Assembly: GCF_002813695.1 (NCBI RefSeq)
Contig: NZ_CP017768.1
Coordinates: forward strand, 310,001-374,000
Source: Methanobacterium subterraneum
GTDB taxonomy: Archaea; Methanobacteriota; Methanobacteria; Methanobacteriales; Methanobacteriaceae
DNA length: 64,000 nt
Direction of reading: 5' to 3'
Positions 22,022-34,958 of this stretch are shown here, piece by piece. The notes beneath the pieces are model-generated. The model saw nothing but the letters and a program-made list of their open reading frames with translations, had not been told where the DNA came from and made no database searches. The first letter of the stretch is position 1. The number at the start of each line of letters is the position of its first letter. Made by a program: the position numbers and the translations under genes.

Positions 22022-23464
22022 GTTCACCGGTACCCTCATAATTTTAAAGATAAGCTTATTCTAGACACATCTGAATATTCAGGGTCTTCTAAAAGTCAAA
22101 GAGGGATCATAGTTGGCCTTGACCCTGGGATGACTGTAGGGGTAGCTATTCTAGATTTATCAGGAGAAATATTAAGTGTTAACAGTTGTAAGGAAGTTTC
22201 CCGTGCAGAGATTACCAAACACATCATCAGTTTCGGGAAAACAGTCTTAGTGGCCACTGATGTTCACCAACCCCCGAAGATGGTGAAAAAGATGGCTGCG
22301 GCCCTTAATTCTAAGATATATGCTCCTTACCGTGATCTGGCGGTGAGTGCCAAGACTGGGATGGTGGATGATTACATTCATTACGATAATCGTTTTTTAG
22401 TGCATAGGTCCGGGGATGTTGAACCAGTTTCTTTACCAAGAAATGCTCATGAACGGGATGCACTTGCAGCTGCCATTCAGGGCTATAAAAAATACCAGAA
22501 GAAACTGGAACAGATTGAAAGAAGGGCACTAGATCTGGATATACCTCAGTCCATGGTTGATGGTGTGAAAATTATGGTTATAAATGAGGTTCCGATTACC
22601 AAGGCCCTAAATGCCATTATTGAAAAAATAAAACATGACAGCATATCAACCACCGCCACTAATGAGAAGGAATCTTATCCTAAAAAGAGAGATTCCAATG
22701 GGATATCTTCTATTTCATCGTCAAAAAACGGTTCTGAAATTATTTATGGTTTAAAAAACAAATTAAAATCCCAACAAAAGCAGATCAGAAATTTACAAAA
22801 TAAAAACAGCATAATGGACAATGATCTCCAGAAATATCAGAATGAGATATCTCAACTGGAACATAAACTGGAACGATTACAGTATGAATACTCCCAGAAT
22901 ATCTTACATCAGAAGGAAATTGCCACTAAAAAAGCAATCATAAGGGGACTTCAAGAGAAATACAATTATGAAAAAGGTTTAAGACAGGAATTAGAGGATC
23001 AATTAAAATCTATAAAACGCATAAGGGCTATGGAACTTTCCAGGGAAGCATCACCAGTTAAAATCGTAGAATCATTCTCAAAAGATGCCATAAGGGAAGC
23101 AACTGGATCATGGAACATTAAAAGGGGAGATGTAGTTCTATTAAAGAGTTCTGAAGGTGGAGGCTCCCAAACTGCTGCATTACTGGTTGGTTTGGGGGTA
23201 AAGGCAGTTCTGACAACTGATAAAATGTCTCATCAGGCTAAAGAGGAATTTGAAAAACACATGGTCCCCTTAATTGAACTGGATAGGGTGGATCTGGAAA
23301 TGGCTGATGACTTTGCTGTTATCCGTTCCCAGGATTTGGAAAGGGAAATTGCCCAATGGAAACAAAATCAGGAAGAAAGGAAGAAAAAAGAAGAACAAAA
23401 TAAGCTTTTAAAGATAATGGATGACTATAGGGCTCAAAGAAAAAGATCAACCAATAACTATTAG
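22019..23464 (+). CDS. DUF460 protein with RNase H-like fold (COG2433)
   Basis: From the CTG at 22019 the protein is 482 residues. The RuvC/YqgF-like domain begins [19 protein letters not shown], in which the Asp of LDPG (about residue 35) is the expected first metal ligand. Then come [16 protein letters not shown] and [19 protein letters not shown] coiled coil spans roughly residues 245-345, and a Lys/Glu-rich tail ends the protein. If translation began at the first ATG (22130), the first strand and its Asp would be lost. DUF460 proteins are archaeal and of unknown function; a nuclease acting on structured nucleic acid is suggested by the fold only. Confidence 0.85.
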   Translation: MVHRYPHNFKDKLILDTSEYSGSSKSQRGIIVGLDPGMTVGVAILDLSGEILSVNSCKEVSRAEITKHIISFGKTVLVATDVHQPPKMVKKMAAALNSKIYAPYRDLAVSAKTGMVDDYIHYDNRFLVHRSGDVEPVSLPRNAHERDALAAAIQGYKKYQKKLEQIERRALDLDIPQSMVDGVKIMVINEVPITKALNAIIEKIKHDSISTTATNEKESYPKKRDSNGISSISSSKNGSEIIYGLKNKLKSQQKQIRNLQNKNSIMDNDLQKYQNEISQLEHKLERLQYEYSQNILHQKEIATKKAIIRGLQEKYNYEKGLRQELEDQLKSIKRIRAMELSREASPVKIVESFSKDAIREATGSWNIKRGDVVLLKSSEGGGSQTAALLVGLGVKAVLTTDKMSHQAKEEFEKHMVPLIELDRVDLEMADDFAVIRSQDLEREIAQWKQNQEERKKKEEQNKLLKIMDDYRAQRKRSTNNY

Positions 23465-23501
23465 TCCATTGGCTAAATTATACTCTAAACTGAAGAAATC
23501 A

Positions 23502-23523
23502 TTGATTAACTTAAGTTAATCAA
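23502..23523. repeat. Perfect 22-bp palindrome
   Basis: TTGATTAACTT and its exact complement AAGTTAATCAA meet with no spacer, 38 nt after the DUF460 stop and about 230 bp before wecB. It could fold into a terminator hairpin, though without a T-run directly after, or serve as a binding site for a dimeric regulator of wecB. Confidence 0.6.
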
Positions 23524-23753
23524 TTAAGACCATCACTTAAGGTTTATCCCTTATGTTCACTATTTTTCCTTAACTAGTTCCGTCATTAAACTTACCAATG
23601 ATTTTATCCCCGGATAATTGGTATGATTTAAGATTTTTGGGCCCCCTGATTTTATGGAATCTTTATTAATGAATCCCATCTATATTTAGATATCAAATTA
23701 TAATACATTGAATTTACCTTTTTAATAATCAGAACAAGGATGGTTGTGGATTT

Positions 23754-25076
23754 ATGAAAATAGCGTTTATAATAGGCACCAGACCCGAAATCATCAAAAT
23801 GTCCCCTTTAATTGATGAAGTGGATAAAAGGGGAATTGATTACATTTTAATACATACTGGTCAGCATTACGATCATGAAATGTCCCAGCAGTTTTTCCTG
23901 GATCTAGAACTCTCCCAACCCCACTACAACATAGGGGTGGGTTCAGATTCCCATGGGAAACAAACCGCGGTTATGATGGAGGGCATTGAAAAAGTTCTCC
24001 TTTCTGAAAAACCAGACATTGTCCTGGTGCAGGGTGATACCAATGCGGTTCTAGCCGGGGCCCTGGTTGCAGCTAAACTACACATAGCAGTGGGACACGT
24101 GGAGGCCGGACTCCGCTCCTATGATAAGACCATGCCGGAGGAGATAAACCGTATGGTGGCAGATGTGTGCACCAACCTCTTCTTTGTGCCCACCGAGGAA
24201 ACTGCCATAAATCTGTTATTTGAGGGAATATCTCCTACAAATATTTTCATCACGGGCAATACTGTGGTGGATGCCTGTTACCGGAACCTTAAAATTGCTG
24301 GTAAAACCTCCCAGATCATGCCCCAACTGGAACTTGATGGTGACATCTTGTTATTAACTTTACATCGTGCCGAGAATGTTGATGACCGGGAAAGACTGGA
24401 AAACATAGTAGAAGCTCTCCTTAAAGTTGAAGGCCTTAACATTGTCTTCCCGGTACATCCCCGTACTATGAAAACCCTCAAAGAATTTGGAATGTTTTCT
24501 CAACTTGAAAAAGCCCCGCACATTAAGATGATAAAGCCCATTGGTTATCTTGACTTCCTGATCCTCCAGTCCAATTCCAAGTTAATAATGACTGATTCCG
24601 GTGGAATCCAGGAAGAAGCCATAACCCTTGATATACCATGCTTAACCCTTCGGTACAACACCGAACGACCAGAAACAGTCCATGCAGGGGGTAATATCCT
24701 GGTGGGTTCCGATACTGAAAAAATAACCGAAACTGTCTCCATGATACTGGGTGATGAGGGACTTTATCAAAGGATGAAGGAAGCACCTAATCCATATGGT
24801 GATGGCACTACTTCTAAACAGATTGTCGATGCTATACAGAATGCGCACGACCAGGGAAAGCTGGAAATCAAACCTCCTGAAAGTATAACTGGAAGACAGG
24901 TGAAGAAACTTTTGTTGGTGGATGAACCAGTTACTGTGGCCCAATTCGAGGAAAAAAATCCAAAATGTATTGTAAATATCGTATTTAATGGTGATAATAC
25001 TGAATATCCAAGATCGGATCTTCTCCTAAATGGTAAAACCATAATGGTTACCCAATTAAGTGATCCTGATTTATAA
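23754..25076 (+). CDS. wecB: UDP-N-acetylglucosamine 2-epimerase, C-terminally extended
   Basis: A non-hydrolysing epimerase that makes UDP-ManNAc from UDP-GlcNAc. [69 protein letters not shown] and DSGGIQEEA cover all expected motifs in order. The family is about 365-380 residues; this one has 440, with an additional 65-70 residues ([18 protein letters not shown]...) of unknown fold at the C-terminus. It precedes wecC, which oxidises its product, 370 bp away on the same strand. The sugar probably feeds surface glycans; in Methanobacteriales pseudomurein contains a related aminouronic acid, N-acetyltalosaminuronic acid. Confidence 0.93.
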   Translation: MKIAFIIGTRPEIIKMSPLIDEVDKRGIDYILIHTGQHYDHEMSQQFFLDLELSQPHYNIGVGSDSHGKQTAVMMEGIEKVLLSEKPDIVLVQGDTNAVLAGALVAAKLHIAVGHVEAGLRSYDKTMPEEINRMVADVCTNLFFVPTEETAINLLFEGISPTNIFITGNTVVDACYRNLKIAGKTSQIMPQLELDGDILLLTLHRAENVDDRERLENIVEALLKVEGLNIVFPVHPRTMKTLKEFGMFSQLEKAPHIKMIKPIGYLDFLILQSNSKLIMTDSGGIQEEAITLDIPCLTLRYNTERPETVHAGGNILVGSDTEKITETVSMILGDEGLYQRMKEAPNPYGDGTTSKQIVDAIQNAHDQGKLEIKPPESITGRQVKKLLLVDEPVTVAQFEEKNPKCIVNIVFNGDNTEYPRSDLLLNGKTIMVTQLSDPDL

Positions 25077-25446
25077 TCATCCTTTTCTCTCTTTTTTCCA
25101 ATTTATGGAAAACGAAAATATAATTAAACTAAAAAAGTAAAGAGATTAAAAAAAAGATTTAAATGATTTTTAATTTAAAGACTTTCAATGCCTGAAGTTT
25201 TTTTCAAATCCTTTCCAATAAATTTTAAATAATTGTCCAAGTGTTTAATGTGTACCCAGTCTAAAATAGATTACCAAACGTTCATAGGTATTAAATGATT
25301 AAACTCCATTTACATTTTGAATTTTTAAGGATTTTTGTTAGACAATTTAATAAGATCCATTACTGGAACTAATCAAGGTTAAAAAAATTTATCTTACAAC
25401 AGAAAAATCTTCAACAAAAATAATGGTTTAATTTAGGGGATAGAGA
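25077..25446. other. AT-rich spacer between wecB and wecC
   Basis: A 370-bp gap between same-strand genes. T-rich stretches (25082-25098) just after wecB look like a terminator, and wecC has AGGGGA before its ATG. The middle shows no open frame, repeat or clear hairpin. The gap suggests wecC has its own promoter. Confidence 0.5.
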
Positions 25447-26748
25447 ATGATTAAAGAAAATTCACCTATAGCAATATTCGGTTTAGGCCACATGGGGCTT
25501 CCCACAGCTGCTCTTCTGGCAAAGAGTGGCTTGAAAGTGGTGGGGGTTGATATCAACAATGAAACTGTGGAAATGGTTAACAAGGGAAGATCTCCAATTA
25601 TGGAACCTGGCCTGGAAGATATGGTTAAACAAGCAGTGGGAAATGGCTGTTTATCCGCTACTAATGACTCTTTAAGCGCACTAGTAAAGGCTAAAACCAT
25701 CATGATCATCGTTCCCACTCCAGTGGATGAACACAAAAAATCGGATCTCACTGCAGTTAACTCGGCATCCAGATCCATCTCAAAAGGTTTAAAAAAGGAT
25801 GATCTGGTTATTGTTGAAAGCACAGTGCCACCAGGAACCTGTGAAAATCTGGTAATCCCTTTACTGGAGGAAAGCGGGCTTAAAGCAGGAGAAGACTTTA
25901 AAGTGGCTTACACCCCTGAAAGAGCCCTACCTAACAATACATTATATGAAATGACCCACAATGCGCGGGTGATAGGTGGAATTAACCCTGAAAGTACTCA
26001 AATGGCAGCAGCATTGTACCAGAGGATCACCGGGGGTGAAATCATTATGGTGCAGGATCTGGTAACTGCAGAAATGGTTAAACTAATGGAAAACACCTAT
26101 CGTGATACCAACATAGCCCTGGCCAATGAAATGGCTCTGGTTTGCAATGCTTTAGGAGTGGATGCCATTGAAGCTATCCAGGCTGCCAACCACCATCCTC
26201 GGGTGAACATACACACACCAGGACCAGGAGTGGGCGGCCACTGCCTATCCATAGACCCCTACTTCATTGTGGAAATCGCTCGGGAAAGGGGAGTGGAAAC
26301 ACCCCTGATCCAGACCTCCCGACAGGTAAACGAAGACATGCCTGGAGAAGTAGTTCAAATTGTGGAACAAGCTCTGGAAGATAAGGGTAAAATTATCTCC
26401 GCATCTAAAATTGGAGTATTAGGTGTGGCTTACAAAGGAAACGTTGCTGATGCAAGGGAAACACCTGCAAAACCATTAATCATGAAACTGGATGGTAAAG
26501 GGGCTGAAGTTCTGGTCAATGACCCTTATGTTCCCTCTGAGTCCATTGAACTCTGGGGGGCTAAAGTTGTAGACCTGGAAACTGCCCTTTCTACCGATTG
26601 TGTGGTTTTAGTAACTGATCATGATCTTTACCGGAACATTAGGCCGGAAATGATTAAAAACAGATTATTAGTATGTACTCGCCCTATTCTTGACCGGGAA
26701 ACATTCCAGAAGAAGGGAGTAGTTTTCAAGGGAGTTGGAAGGTCTTGA
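25447..26748 (+). CDS. wecC: UDP-N-acetyl-D-mannosaminuronate dehydrogenase
   Basis: A 433-residue UDP-sugar 6-dehydrogenase that oxidises UDP-ManNAc to UDP-ManNAcA with two NAD+. The N-terminal Rossmann motif is [14 protein letters not shown], and the active-site Cys lies in [39 protein letters not shown] and the C-terminal [15 protein letters not shown] also match the WecC branch. Its TGA overlaps a TTG start of mfnD (TTGA), so the two are translationally coupled even though the second gene belongs to methanofuran synthesis. Confidence 0.94.
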   Translation: MIKENSPIAIFGLGHMGLPTAALLAKSGLKVVGVDINNETVEMVNKGRSPIMEPGLEDMVKQAVGNGCLSATNDSLSALVKAKTIMIIVPTPVDEHKKSDLTAVNSASRSISKGLKKDDLVIVESTVPPGTCENLVIPLLEESGLKAGEDFKVAYTPERALPNNTLYEMTHNARVIGGINPESTQMAAALYQRITGGEIIMVQDLVTAEMVKLMENTYRDTNIALANEMALVCNALGVDAIEAIQAANHHPRVNIHTPGPGVGGHCLSIDPYFIVEIARERGVETPLIQTSRQVNEDMPGEVVQIVEQALEDKGKIISASKIGVLGVAYKGNVADARETPAKPLIMKLDGKGAEVLVNDPYVPSESIELWGAKVVDLETALSTDCVVLVTDHDLYRNIRPEMIKNRLLVCTRPILDRETFQKKGVVFKGVGRS

Positions 26749-27755
26749 ACCTCTTAATTTTTGAATACGCCAGTGCACTGGGGATCAAGGACCCTGCTTT
26801 AACTGCAGAAGGTAAAGCAATGCTCCGTGGCCTTACCTGTGACCTGGAATGTTTACCTGCCAGCTATCTCATATCCAAAAATATAGATTCAATCGAAGGA
26901 AGCCAATGTAAGCCAGTAGTTATAGAAGGATCCATTGACGACTGGATTTTGGATAACATCTCTCAGTATGATTACTGTTTACCTATAGCTCCTGAGGAAG
27001 ACTTCATACTATGTGGATTAACCAGAGCCATTGAGAAAAGTGGGGTTCAGGTGGTAGGATCAGATTCCGATGCAGTACGCATTTGTTCGGATAAATATCT
27101 CACCTACCGGATCCTCAAGGATAAAGTCCCAGTTATCCCCACTCATCGTGTGGCCTGGGAAGATATTGGATTATATGCCCCGGGAATATCTGGAGAAAAG
27201 GTGGTTAAACCTTCAGATGGGGTTTCCTGTTCAGCGGTGCAAATTGTGGACTCTGAAGAATCTTTTAAATCTGCAACCCGGAAAGTGAGAGCGATAAGCA
27301 GTCTCCCCTACTTCCTGGTGCAGGATTACATAGAAGGAGATAGCGCCAGTGTAAGTTTACTCAGTAACGGTAAAAGAGCAATACCCCTCAGCCTAAATCA
27401 ACAGAATATCAGCACTGAAAATGGAACCATTAATTATAATGGTGGAAAAGTCCCCATGACTCATCCCCTGGAAAAGGAAGCTAAAAAGGTAGCTAAAAAA
27501 GCAGTTGAATCCATCAGTGGACTGAAGGGTTATGTGGGGGTGGACATGATCCTGGATGATGATGAGGTTTATCTGGTGGAGATTAACTCAAGGATAACTA
27601 CACCCTACGTGGCCCTTAGAAATATGCTCAACTTTAATTTAGGGGAAGCCATAGTTCAATCTACACAGGGTAAACTTCCCGGGGAATTCACCCTGGAAAG
27701 AGAGATAGAAATTCAAAAAAAGGGGAACAGACTCAATTTAAATGTGATTAGTTGA
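26745..27755 (+). CDS. mfnD: Tyramine-L-glutamate ligase MfnD (methanofuran)
   Basis: A 336-residue ATP-grasp enzyme that joins glutamate to tyramine in methanofuran biosynthesis, matching the M. jannaschii MJ0815 type: [10 protein letters not shown] at the start, [53 protein letters not shown], and [23 protein letters not shown] with the metal-binding Glu and Asn. The TTG start overlaps the wecC stop by TTGA. It is followed after about 130 bp by mfnF, a later step of the same pathway, which supports the assignment. Confidence 0.9.
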   Translation: MNLLIFEYASALGIKDPALTAEGKAMLRGLTCDLECLPASYLISKNIDSIEGSQCKPVVIEGSIDDWILDNISQYDYCLPIAPEEDFILCGLTRAIEKSGVQVVGSDSDAVRICSDKYLTYRILKDKVPVIPTHRVAWEDIGLYAPGISGEKVVKPSDGVSCSAVQIVDSEESFKSATRKVRAISSLPYFLVQDYIEGDSASVSLLSNGKRAIPLSLNQQNISTENGTINYNGGKVPMTHPLEKEAKKVAKKAVESISGLKGYVGVDMILDDDEVYLVEINSRITTPYVALRNMLNFNLGEAIVQSTQGKLPGEFTLEREIEIQKKGNRLNLNVIS

Positions 27756-27886
27756 AGGACATGATTCCATAAGTTATAAATTTAGTTTGTTTGGAACTAA
27801 GATGGTTATAATAATAACATGAATAATAAATTCACTCTTTTAAATCTTTTATTGGATTGTAAAAATTTCTCATTCAAGGTGATTAA

Positions 27887-28915
27887 TTGAAAATTGCAGG
27901 TTTTGATATTGGAGGAGCAAATACCGACTTGGCTGTGGTTGAATTTGATGAAAAGGGAAAAATCATCAACATAAGAACTGATTTTTCCTACCTGCCCATG
28001 TGGAATAAAAAAGATGAGCTATCCCGAACCCTCTTAGAACTTTTAGATAAAGATATCGATGAGATCGATGCAGTAGGTATTTCCATGACTGCCGAACTAG
28101 CTGATAGTTACCAGAGTAAGAGTGAAGGCGTGTTGGATATTTCGGGGATGGTTATGGAAACATTCAACCTTCCAGTTGCCTTTGTTGGTCTTAATGGTAT
28201 GATGGATTATGAATCAGTTCAAAAAAATCCCCAGGAACTGGCTGCCGCTAACTGGATTGCCACCGCACCACTAGCAGCCTTCATGGCCCCTGATTGTATA
28301 TTCATCGATACTGGAAGTACCACCACCGATATAATTCCCATTAAAAATGGTACTGAATGTGCCAAGGGAAGAACTGATCTGGAGAGGCTGGCAACTGGGG
28401 AACTGGTATACACCGGGACTCTCCGTACTAACGTGGCCACTCTGGTGGATAAAGTACCATTAAAAGATGAACTGGTGCGCATTGCCTCGGAAATTTTCGC
28501 AGTAACTGCCGATGTGCATCTGGTCTTGGGAAACATCACCATGGAAGACTACACCTCAGAAACCCCTGATGGGGAGGATAAATCCCGGGAAAATTCACTT
28601 TTAAGACTAGCACGGGTGGTATGTGGAGATCTGGATCTGTTGAGTCCGGATGATGTGGAGGAAATTGCCAGGTTCATCTACCAGAAACAGGTGGAACAGG
28701 TGGCTGAAGCCCTTGAAGAAGTCAGTGGCCGAGAAAATATTGAACTGGTAATTGTCACTGGTTTGGGAATGAACATCATTGGATGTGAAGCTGCAAAACT
28801 CCTGGGTCTGGAGGTTAGAACCATGGAAGAAATCCTCAGCAAGGAGGATTGTGTAGTGGCACCAGCAGTGGGAACTGCTATTCTAATGGAAAAGTTTCTA
28901 GAAAGAGGAAAATAA
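27887..28915 (+). CDS. mfnF: MfnF, methanofuran APMF-Glu coupling enzyme
   Basis: A 342-residue ASKHA-fold protein (long listed as an H4MPT-linked C1 transfer or hydantoinase-like protein) that in M. jannaschii condenses the furan diphosphate with glutamyl-tyramine. Phosphate loops are [16 protein letters not shown] at the N-terminus and [14 protein letters not shown] in the middle, with [19 protein letters not shown] near the end. The TTG start is supported by AAGGTGA 4 nt upstream. It lies directly after mfnD, joining two methanofuran genes. The protein is complete. Confidence 0.87.
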   Translation: MKIAGFDIGGANTDLAVVEFDEKGKIINIRTDFSYLPMWNKKDELSRTLLELLDKDIDEIDAVGISMTAELADSYQSKSEGVLDISGMVMETFNLPVAFVGLNGMMDYESVQKNPQELAAANWIATAPLAAFMAPDCIFIDTGSTTTDIIPIKNGTECAKGRTDLERLATGELVYTGTLRTNVATLVDKVPLKDELVRIASEIFAVTADVHLVLGNITMEDYTSETPDGEDKSRENSLLRLARVVCGDLDLLSPDDVEEIARFIYQKQVEQVAEALEEVSGRENIELVIVTGLGMNIIGCEAAKLLGLEVRTMEEILSKEDCVVAPAVGTAILMEKFLERGK

Positions 28916-29057
28916 ATCATATACTACTAAAATATAAACCTAAATCAATTATAGGGTTTTCATCGGAAGATATTGGGTAAATTAGCATTAAATAAGGAAT
29001 ATGGATTTGCATCACATGACAACATATAAATCTGATTAAATAGGGAATCATGATTCT

Positions 29058-29741
29058 ATGAAAAAGAGTTGGATAATCTTGGCTATAATCCTGGGGATTG
29101 TAGCAATATTCTTATTTGCTAACTCCAGTCAACACTCCATTTTAGGTTCTGATCAGCAGGGATACGTTACCAGAGAAGTTTATTCCCATTATGGGAATCC
29201 TGCTGCAAAGATTGCAGTGGTGACGGGTATGCATCCCCGGGAGGATCTCTCAACCAACCTGGTGCCCCATGTGGTGAAACTTTTCGCTCTCCTGAATAAC
29301 GTGGAGATGGTTGATTATCATGTGACGGTAACTGACCAGGCCCAGGACTTTGATATTGGTCGTAGCAATGGACAGGACCTGGTTGAAAAATATGCCATTC
29401 CAGATATTAAAAAATCAAATTACCAGCTGGTGATCATTGCCCATGACCATGAACAGGGCTATGGTGAAGGGTACTACATTGCCACCCCCACTCATGACTC
29501 CAAATCAGTCACCCTGGGTAAGGCAGTTCACCAGTTACTCCCTCAATTCAATTATTATCCGGGTTCATCCAGTACCCGTGAGAAGAGTAGTTCCATATCC
29601 CAGATTGACAGGCCCCTGACTAATGCAGGGTACCCTGTTTTTGTCTATGAAATTCCGGAGTGGAATAACCAGCTTCAAGCAGCACAGATGACATATCAAC
29701 TTTTCAGTACCAGTTTCAAAGTTCTTCAGTCTTCAAGTTAA
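29058..29741 (+). CDS. Membrane-anchored M14-like zinc peptidase relative
   Basis: A 227-residue protein with an N-terminal membrane anchor (about residues 5-22) and an extracellular domain. [10 protein letters not shown] carries an HxxE pair like the zinc site of carboxypeptidase/M14 and succinylglutamate desuccinylase folds, [21 protein letters not shown] may supply the second His, and YEIPEW near the C-terminus resembles the catalytic-Glu strand. I do not recognise a named family. With its surface location in a pseudomurein-walled cell, cleavage of peptide cross-links is a fair hypothesis, not a demonstrated function. The ATG has a weak upstream site. It is convergent with carS. Confidence 0.6.
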   Translation: MKKSWIILAIILGIVAIFLFANSSQHSILGSDQQGYVTREVYSHYGNPAAKIAVVTGMHPREDLSTNLVPHVVKLFALLNNVEMVDYHVTVTDQAQDFDIGRSNGQDLVEKYAIPDIKKSNYQLVIIAHDHEQGYGEGYYIATPTHDSKSVTLGKAVHQLLPQFNYYPGSSSTREKSSSISQIDRPLTNAGYPVFVYEIPEWNNQLQAAQMTYQLFSTSFKVLQSSS

Positions 29742-29992
29742 TAAAGGAATACTAAAAATAATCAAAAATTTGAAAAATCCAATTTAAAGAATAACTAAAT
29801 GATTAAAAAGATCTCTAATACCTATAAGGTAAATTAAGAAAAATCATTATTCGATAAAAGATTATGGGGGGGAAAAGTTTTCTATACTATTTAGAAAGAT
29901 TATTAAAAAAAGAAGGGGATATTGGGAGACTTAAACCTTGTGTAATTTTTTATATTAGTATATGACTGGATGAAAATCAATTTACAACAATA

Positions 29993-30613
<621 letters not shown>

Positions 30614-30660
30614 AGTTATGTGTTAACCATAAAATACTATAAAGCTGATTGATCCCTCAA

Positions 30661-30670
30661 GTATATATAA
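30661..30670 (+). promoter_or_regulatory. TATA box of the tes promoter
   Basis: GTATATATAA lies about 50 nt before the tes start codon, so transcription should begin near 30690 with a leader of about 30 nt. The opposite promoter for carS (GCTTTATAG on the minus strand, near 30640) shares the same 137-bp spacer. Confidence 0.55.
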
Positions 30671-30720
30671 TCAATTATGCTTGACTACATGAGTTTCAAT
30701 ACTAATAATAAGGTGAGATA

Positions 30721-32196
<1,476 letters not shown>

Positions 32197-32261
32197 CTTT
32201 TCCCCAACTCCACGATCTCTAAAATCACTCAAAATGTAAAAACTTTCAGAAAAATATAAAA

Positions 32262-33269
32262 ATGGTATCAGAATTGATAATCAAAACTCCCTCACGGCTG
32301 CATCTAACCTTGATTGATCTAAACGGTTCACTGGGCCGAATAGATGGTGGTGTTGGTCTCACACTTGAAAAACCAGCATTGGTTTTGGAAATGGAGCGAA
32401 ATAATGGTGAAATATCCGTTGAGTTTCAAAATCGTGAAAGCATACCGGTTAAGGTAATATCTGATTATGAGGATAAAATAAAAACCTCTGCTCGGCGGAT
32501 GATGGACTACCTTGAATTAGATGGTGGATACAGTTTCACTATTTGCGAAACCTATCCCTCCCATTCTGGTCTGGGTTCTGGGACGCAACTGTCACTGGCC
32601 ACTGCTAAACTCATTTCTGAAGCGGATAACCAGCAGATAACTGTGCCTGAGATTGCTAATATCGTGGGTCGGGGAGGTACATCTGGTATAGGGGTGGCAT
32701 CCTTTGATAAAGGAGGTTTCATTGTTGACGGCGGCCACCCTCAAGATGAAAAACCTGATTTTCTACCTTCCTCAGCTTCACCAGCATCACCCCCACCTAT
32801 TATTGCACGGTACGATTTTCCGCATGATTGGAAGGTGGTACTGGTTATCCCCCAAGTTGAAAAGAATGTTTCTGGAGAGAAAGAGGTTAACATATTCCAG
32901 GAGTACTGCCCCATACCCGTGGAAGAAGTTCAACAACTTTCACATCTACTCTTAATGAAAATGATGCCAGCGGTATTGGAAAAAGACCTGGATGGATTTG
33001 GAGAAGCAGTAAACTCCATACAAAATATTGGTTTTAAAAAAGTAGAGAATCAATTGCAAAAACCGATTATAGGTGATATAATGCAGTTGCTCCGGGATGC
33101 CGGTGCGCCGGGTGTGGGAATGAGTTCATTCGGACCAACCATTTATGCAGTAAATGACAACACTCAGGATATAGTAAGTGCAGCTCGTGATGCCCTAAGA
33201 GATATTGGTGGTAGTATAATTGAAACCAGGGCTCAGAATAGTGGTGCTGTGCTGGAACACATTCACTAA
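32262..33269 (+). CDS. mptG: RFAP synthase MptG (methanopterin)
   Basis: A 335-residue beta-ribofuranosylaminobenzene 5'-phosphate synthase, the committed step of tetrahydromethanopterin biosynthesis, joining p-hydroxybenzoate or aminobenzoate to PRPP. It has the GHMP-kinase-like fold: TPSRLHLTLIDLNGSLGRIDGGVGL at the N-terminus, SHSGLGSGTQLSLATAKLI as the phosphate loop, and GVGMSSFGPTIYAV at the C-terminus. Length is normal and motifs are intact. It lies 65 bp downstream of tes on the same strand and may share its transcript. Confidence 0.93.
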   Translation: MVSELIIKTPSRLHLTLIDLNGSLGRIDGGVGLTLEKPALVLEMERNNGEISVEFQNRESIPVKVISDYEDKIKTSARRMMDYLELDGGYSFTICETYPSHSGLGSGTQLSLATAKLISEADNQQITVPEIANIVGRGGTSGIGVASFDKGGFIVDGGHPQDEKPDFLPSSASPASPPPIIARYDFPHDWKVVLVIPQVEKNVSGEKEVNIFQEYCPIPVEEVQQLSHLLLMKMMPAVLEKDLDGFGEAVNSIQNIGFKKVENQLQKPIIGDIMQLLRDAGAPGVGMSSFGPTIYAVNDNTQDIVSAARDALRDIGGSIIETRAQNSGAVLEHIH

Positions 33270-33403
33270 AATCAAGGAAACTGGTGTTTTAATCAACGGA
33301 TTCCTGATGTGAAAATCAGAAATTCTGGGATATTATAAAAATTCTGGTATACAATCACAATTAATTGGATATTTTCTAAAAAAAATCTTTTGCACTGATT
33401 ACC

Positions 33404-33904
33404 ATGAAAGATGAAATAAAAGGTAAAGTTTGGAAGTTCAGGGATAGTATAGACACTGATGTAATCATACCTGGACGATACTTAAGAACTTTCAGTTTAG
33501 ACGAGTTATCAAGCCATGTTATGGAAGGGGAAGATCCTAAGTTTGCGGAAAATGTGGAACAGGGGGATATTATCGTGGCTGGGTGGAACTTTGGCTGCGG
33601 ATCTTCCAGGGAACAGGCCCCAGTAGCCTTGAAACATGCTGGGGTGGATGCGATTATTGCCAAATCTTTTGCACGTATATTTTACCGTAATGCCATAAAT
33701 GTTGGTTTACCTGTCATAGTAGCGGATATTGAAGCAGATAAGGGTGACCAGCTAAGAATAGATCTGGCAGAGGGAATGATCCAAAACCTCAGCACAGGTA
33801 ATAAATTCAACATACAACCATTCCACGATTTCATGCTGGGAATACTGGAAGATGGAGGTTTGGTTAAACATTATTTACATGAAAAAAAGGAAAACCAGTC
33901 TTAA
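33404..33904 (+). CDS. Homoaconitase/IPM isomerase small subunit (HacB type)
   Basis: A 166-residue swivelling domain of the aconitase family. DTDVIIPGRYLRTF contains the YLRT loop that, in methanogens, marks the homoaconitase small subunit of coenzyme B synthesis rather than the isopropylmalate isomerase subunit, which has a hydrophobic residue in place of Arg. FGCGSSREQAPVAL and FARIFYRNAINVGLP complete the signature. The iron-sulfur large subunit is not in the window. Assignment to hacB over leuD rests on that loop and on known work with the M. jannaschii pair. Confidence 0.88.
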   Translation: MKDEIKGKVWKFRDSIDTDVIIPGRYLRTFSLDELSSHVMEGEDPKFAENVEQGDIIVAGWNFGCGSSREQAPVALKHAGVDAIIAKSFARIFYRNAINVGLPVIVADIEADKGDQLRIDLAEGMIQNLSTGNKFNIQPFHDFMLGILEDGGLVKHYLHEKKENQS

Positions 33905-34144
33905 TGAAGTTCATATTCCCAAAAAAATGAGTGTGATGGTTATATTTCCTAATTTTTTATACCCCCCAATTCCAATTCACTAAAAATTAGACTATTCATA
34001 TTCATTCCCGGCAATTATTTTAATAGTTACTTGTTAAAATTCATATCCCGACCAATCATATTTATAAATATTCCAAAGTACATAAAAATTCTTATCAATA
34101 TTACAATATTTTTTACTTATTCTTATCGAAGCGAGGTTAAGAAA

Positions 34145-34771
34145 ATGAAATGTCCAGTATGTGATTCTGAATCTTATGAAATACTCAAATCAAAGGGTAA
34201 AAATATCAAAGAAGTCCTTTTAAAATGTAATGAATGTGGAAACACATTTAGGGAGACAATAAAGATCCCTAAAATGGTTGAAATTAGGGTGATCATCAGC
34301 AAATTTGAGGAATCACTGAAAAAAACCATTAAATTATATCCTGATGAAATCCTGGAAATTGGGGAAGTACTGATGGTGGATGATGAGGAAGTGGAAATAA
34401 CTTCACTGGAAAATACCAGGGGTGGTCGCGTTTCAAAAAGCATGGTATCGGAACTGGTAACCATCTGGGCCACATCCCTTACCGGACCTACCAGGGTAGG
34501 AATATCCATAGATTACGGTGGAAGAATACTTTCCCAGAAAGTGGATGTTGAAAGGGATTTCCAGTTTAATGTGGGAGATACTGTTAAACTGGGGAAGGCA
34601 GTATTCACCATAAAATCCATGAAGACTATCACCTCCAAGATCAGAAAGGGAGGAGCTCCTGCAGATCAAATTAAAAGAATATACGGGCGGCCTGCTGATC
34701 GCAGGGATAGATTTCAGTATGATTTAACTTCCAAAATAGTTGAAACAGTAGAACCCGAAGATGAAAGTTGA
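34145..34771 (+). CDS. HVO_0476-type zinc finger protein
   Basis: A 208-residue protein with an N-terminal zinc ribbon (CPVCDSESYEIL, then LKCNECGNTFRE) followed by a beta-rich domain (about residues 40-205) that is conserved in archaea but without an assigned function. The ATG at 34145 is taken as the start since GAGGT lies 8 nt upstream and the zinc ribbon begins there; the 38 codons before it read as AT-rich leader. The fold resembles nucleic-acid or ribosome-associated archaeal proteins, which is only a guess. It lies 130 bp before pcm, so it is a separate unit. Confidence 0.85.
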   Translation: MKCPVCDSESYEILKSKGKNIKEVLLKCNECGNTFRETIKIPKMVEIRVIISKFEESLKKTIKLYPDEILEIGEVLMVDDEEVEITSLENTRGGRVSKSMVSELVTIWATSLTGPTRVGISIDYGGRILSQKVDVERDFQFNVGDTVKLGKAVFTIKSMKTITSKIRKGGAPADQIKRIYGRPADRRDRFQYDLTSKIVETVEPEDES

Positions 34772-34958
34772 AACCTAATGAAATATTGTTAATCCCAAAA
34801 TTCCTTTATATTCGTTAAATCACCTGAATCTTGACATCAACCATTAGTCAAGTTAATACCGCTATAAAATTATTCATTTATTAAAATAAATCCATCAAGT
34901 CCAGTTTACCTTTATAGGTGCCAAAACTGGATTCTTTGGAGAAGCATCACGTGGTTGG

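Noticed and set aside
34031..34144. Longer start for the zinc protein at 34031
   Set aside because: The added 38 residues are AT-rich and hydrophobic without family match; GAGGT before ATG 34145 fits better.
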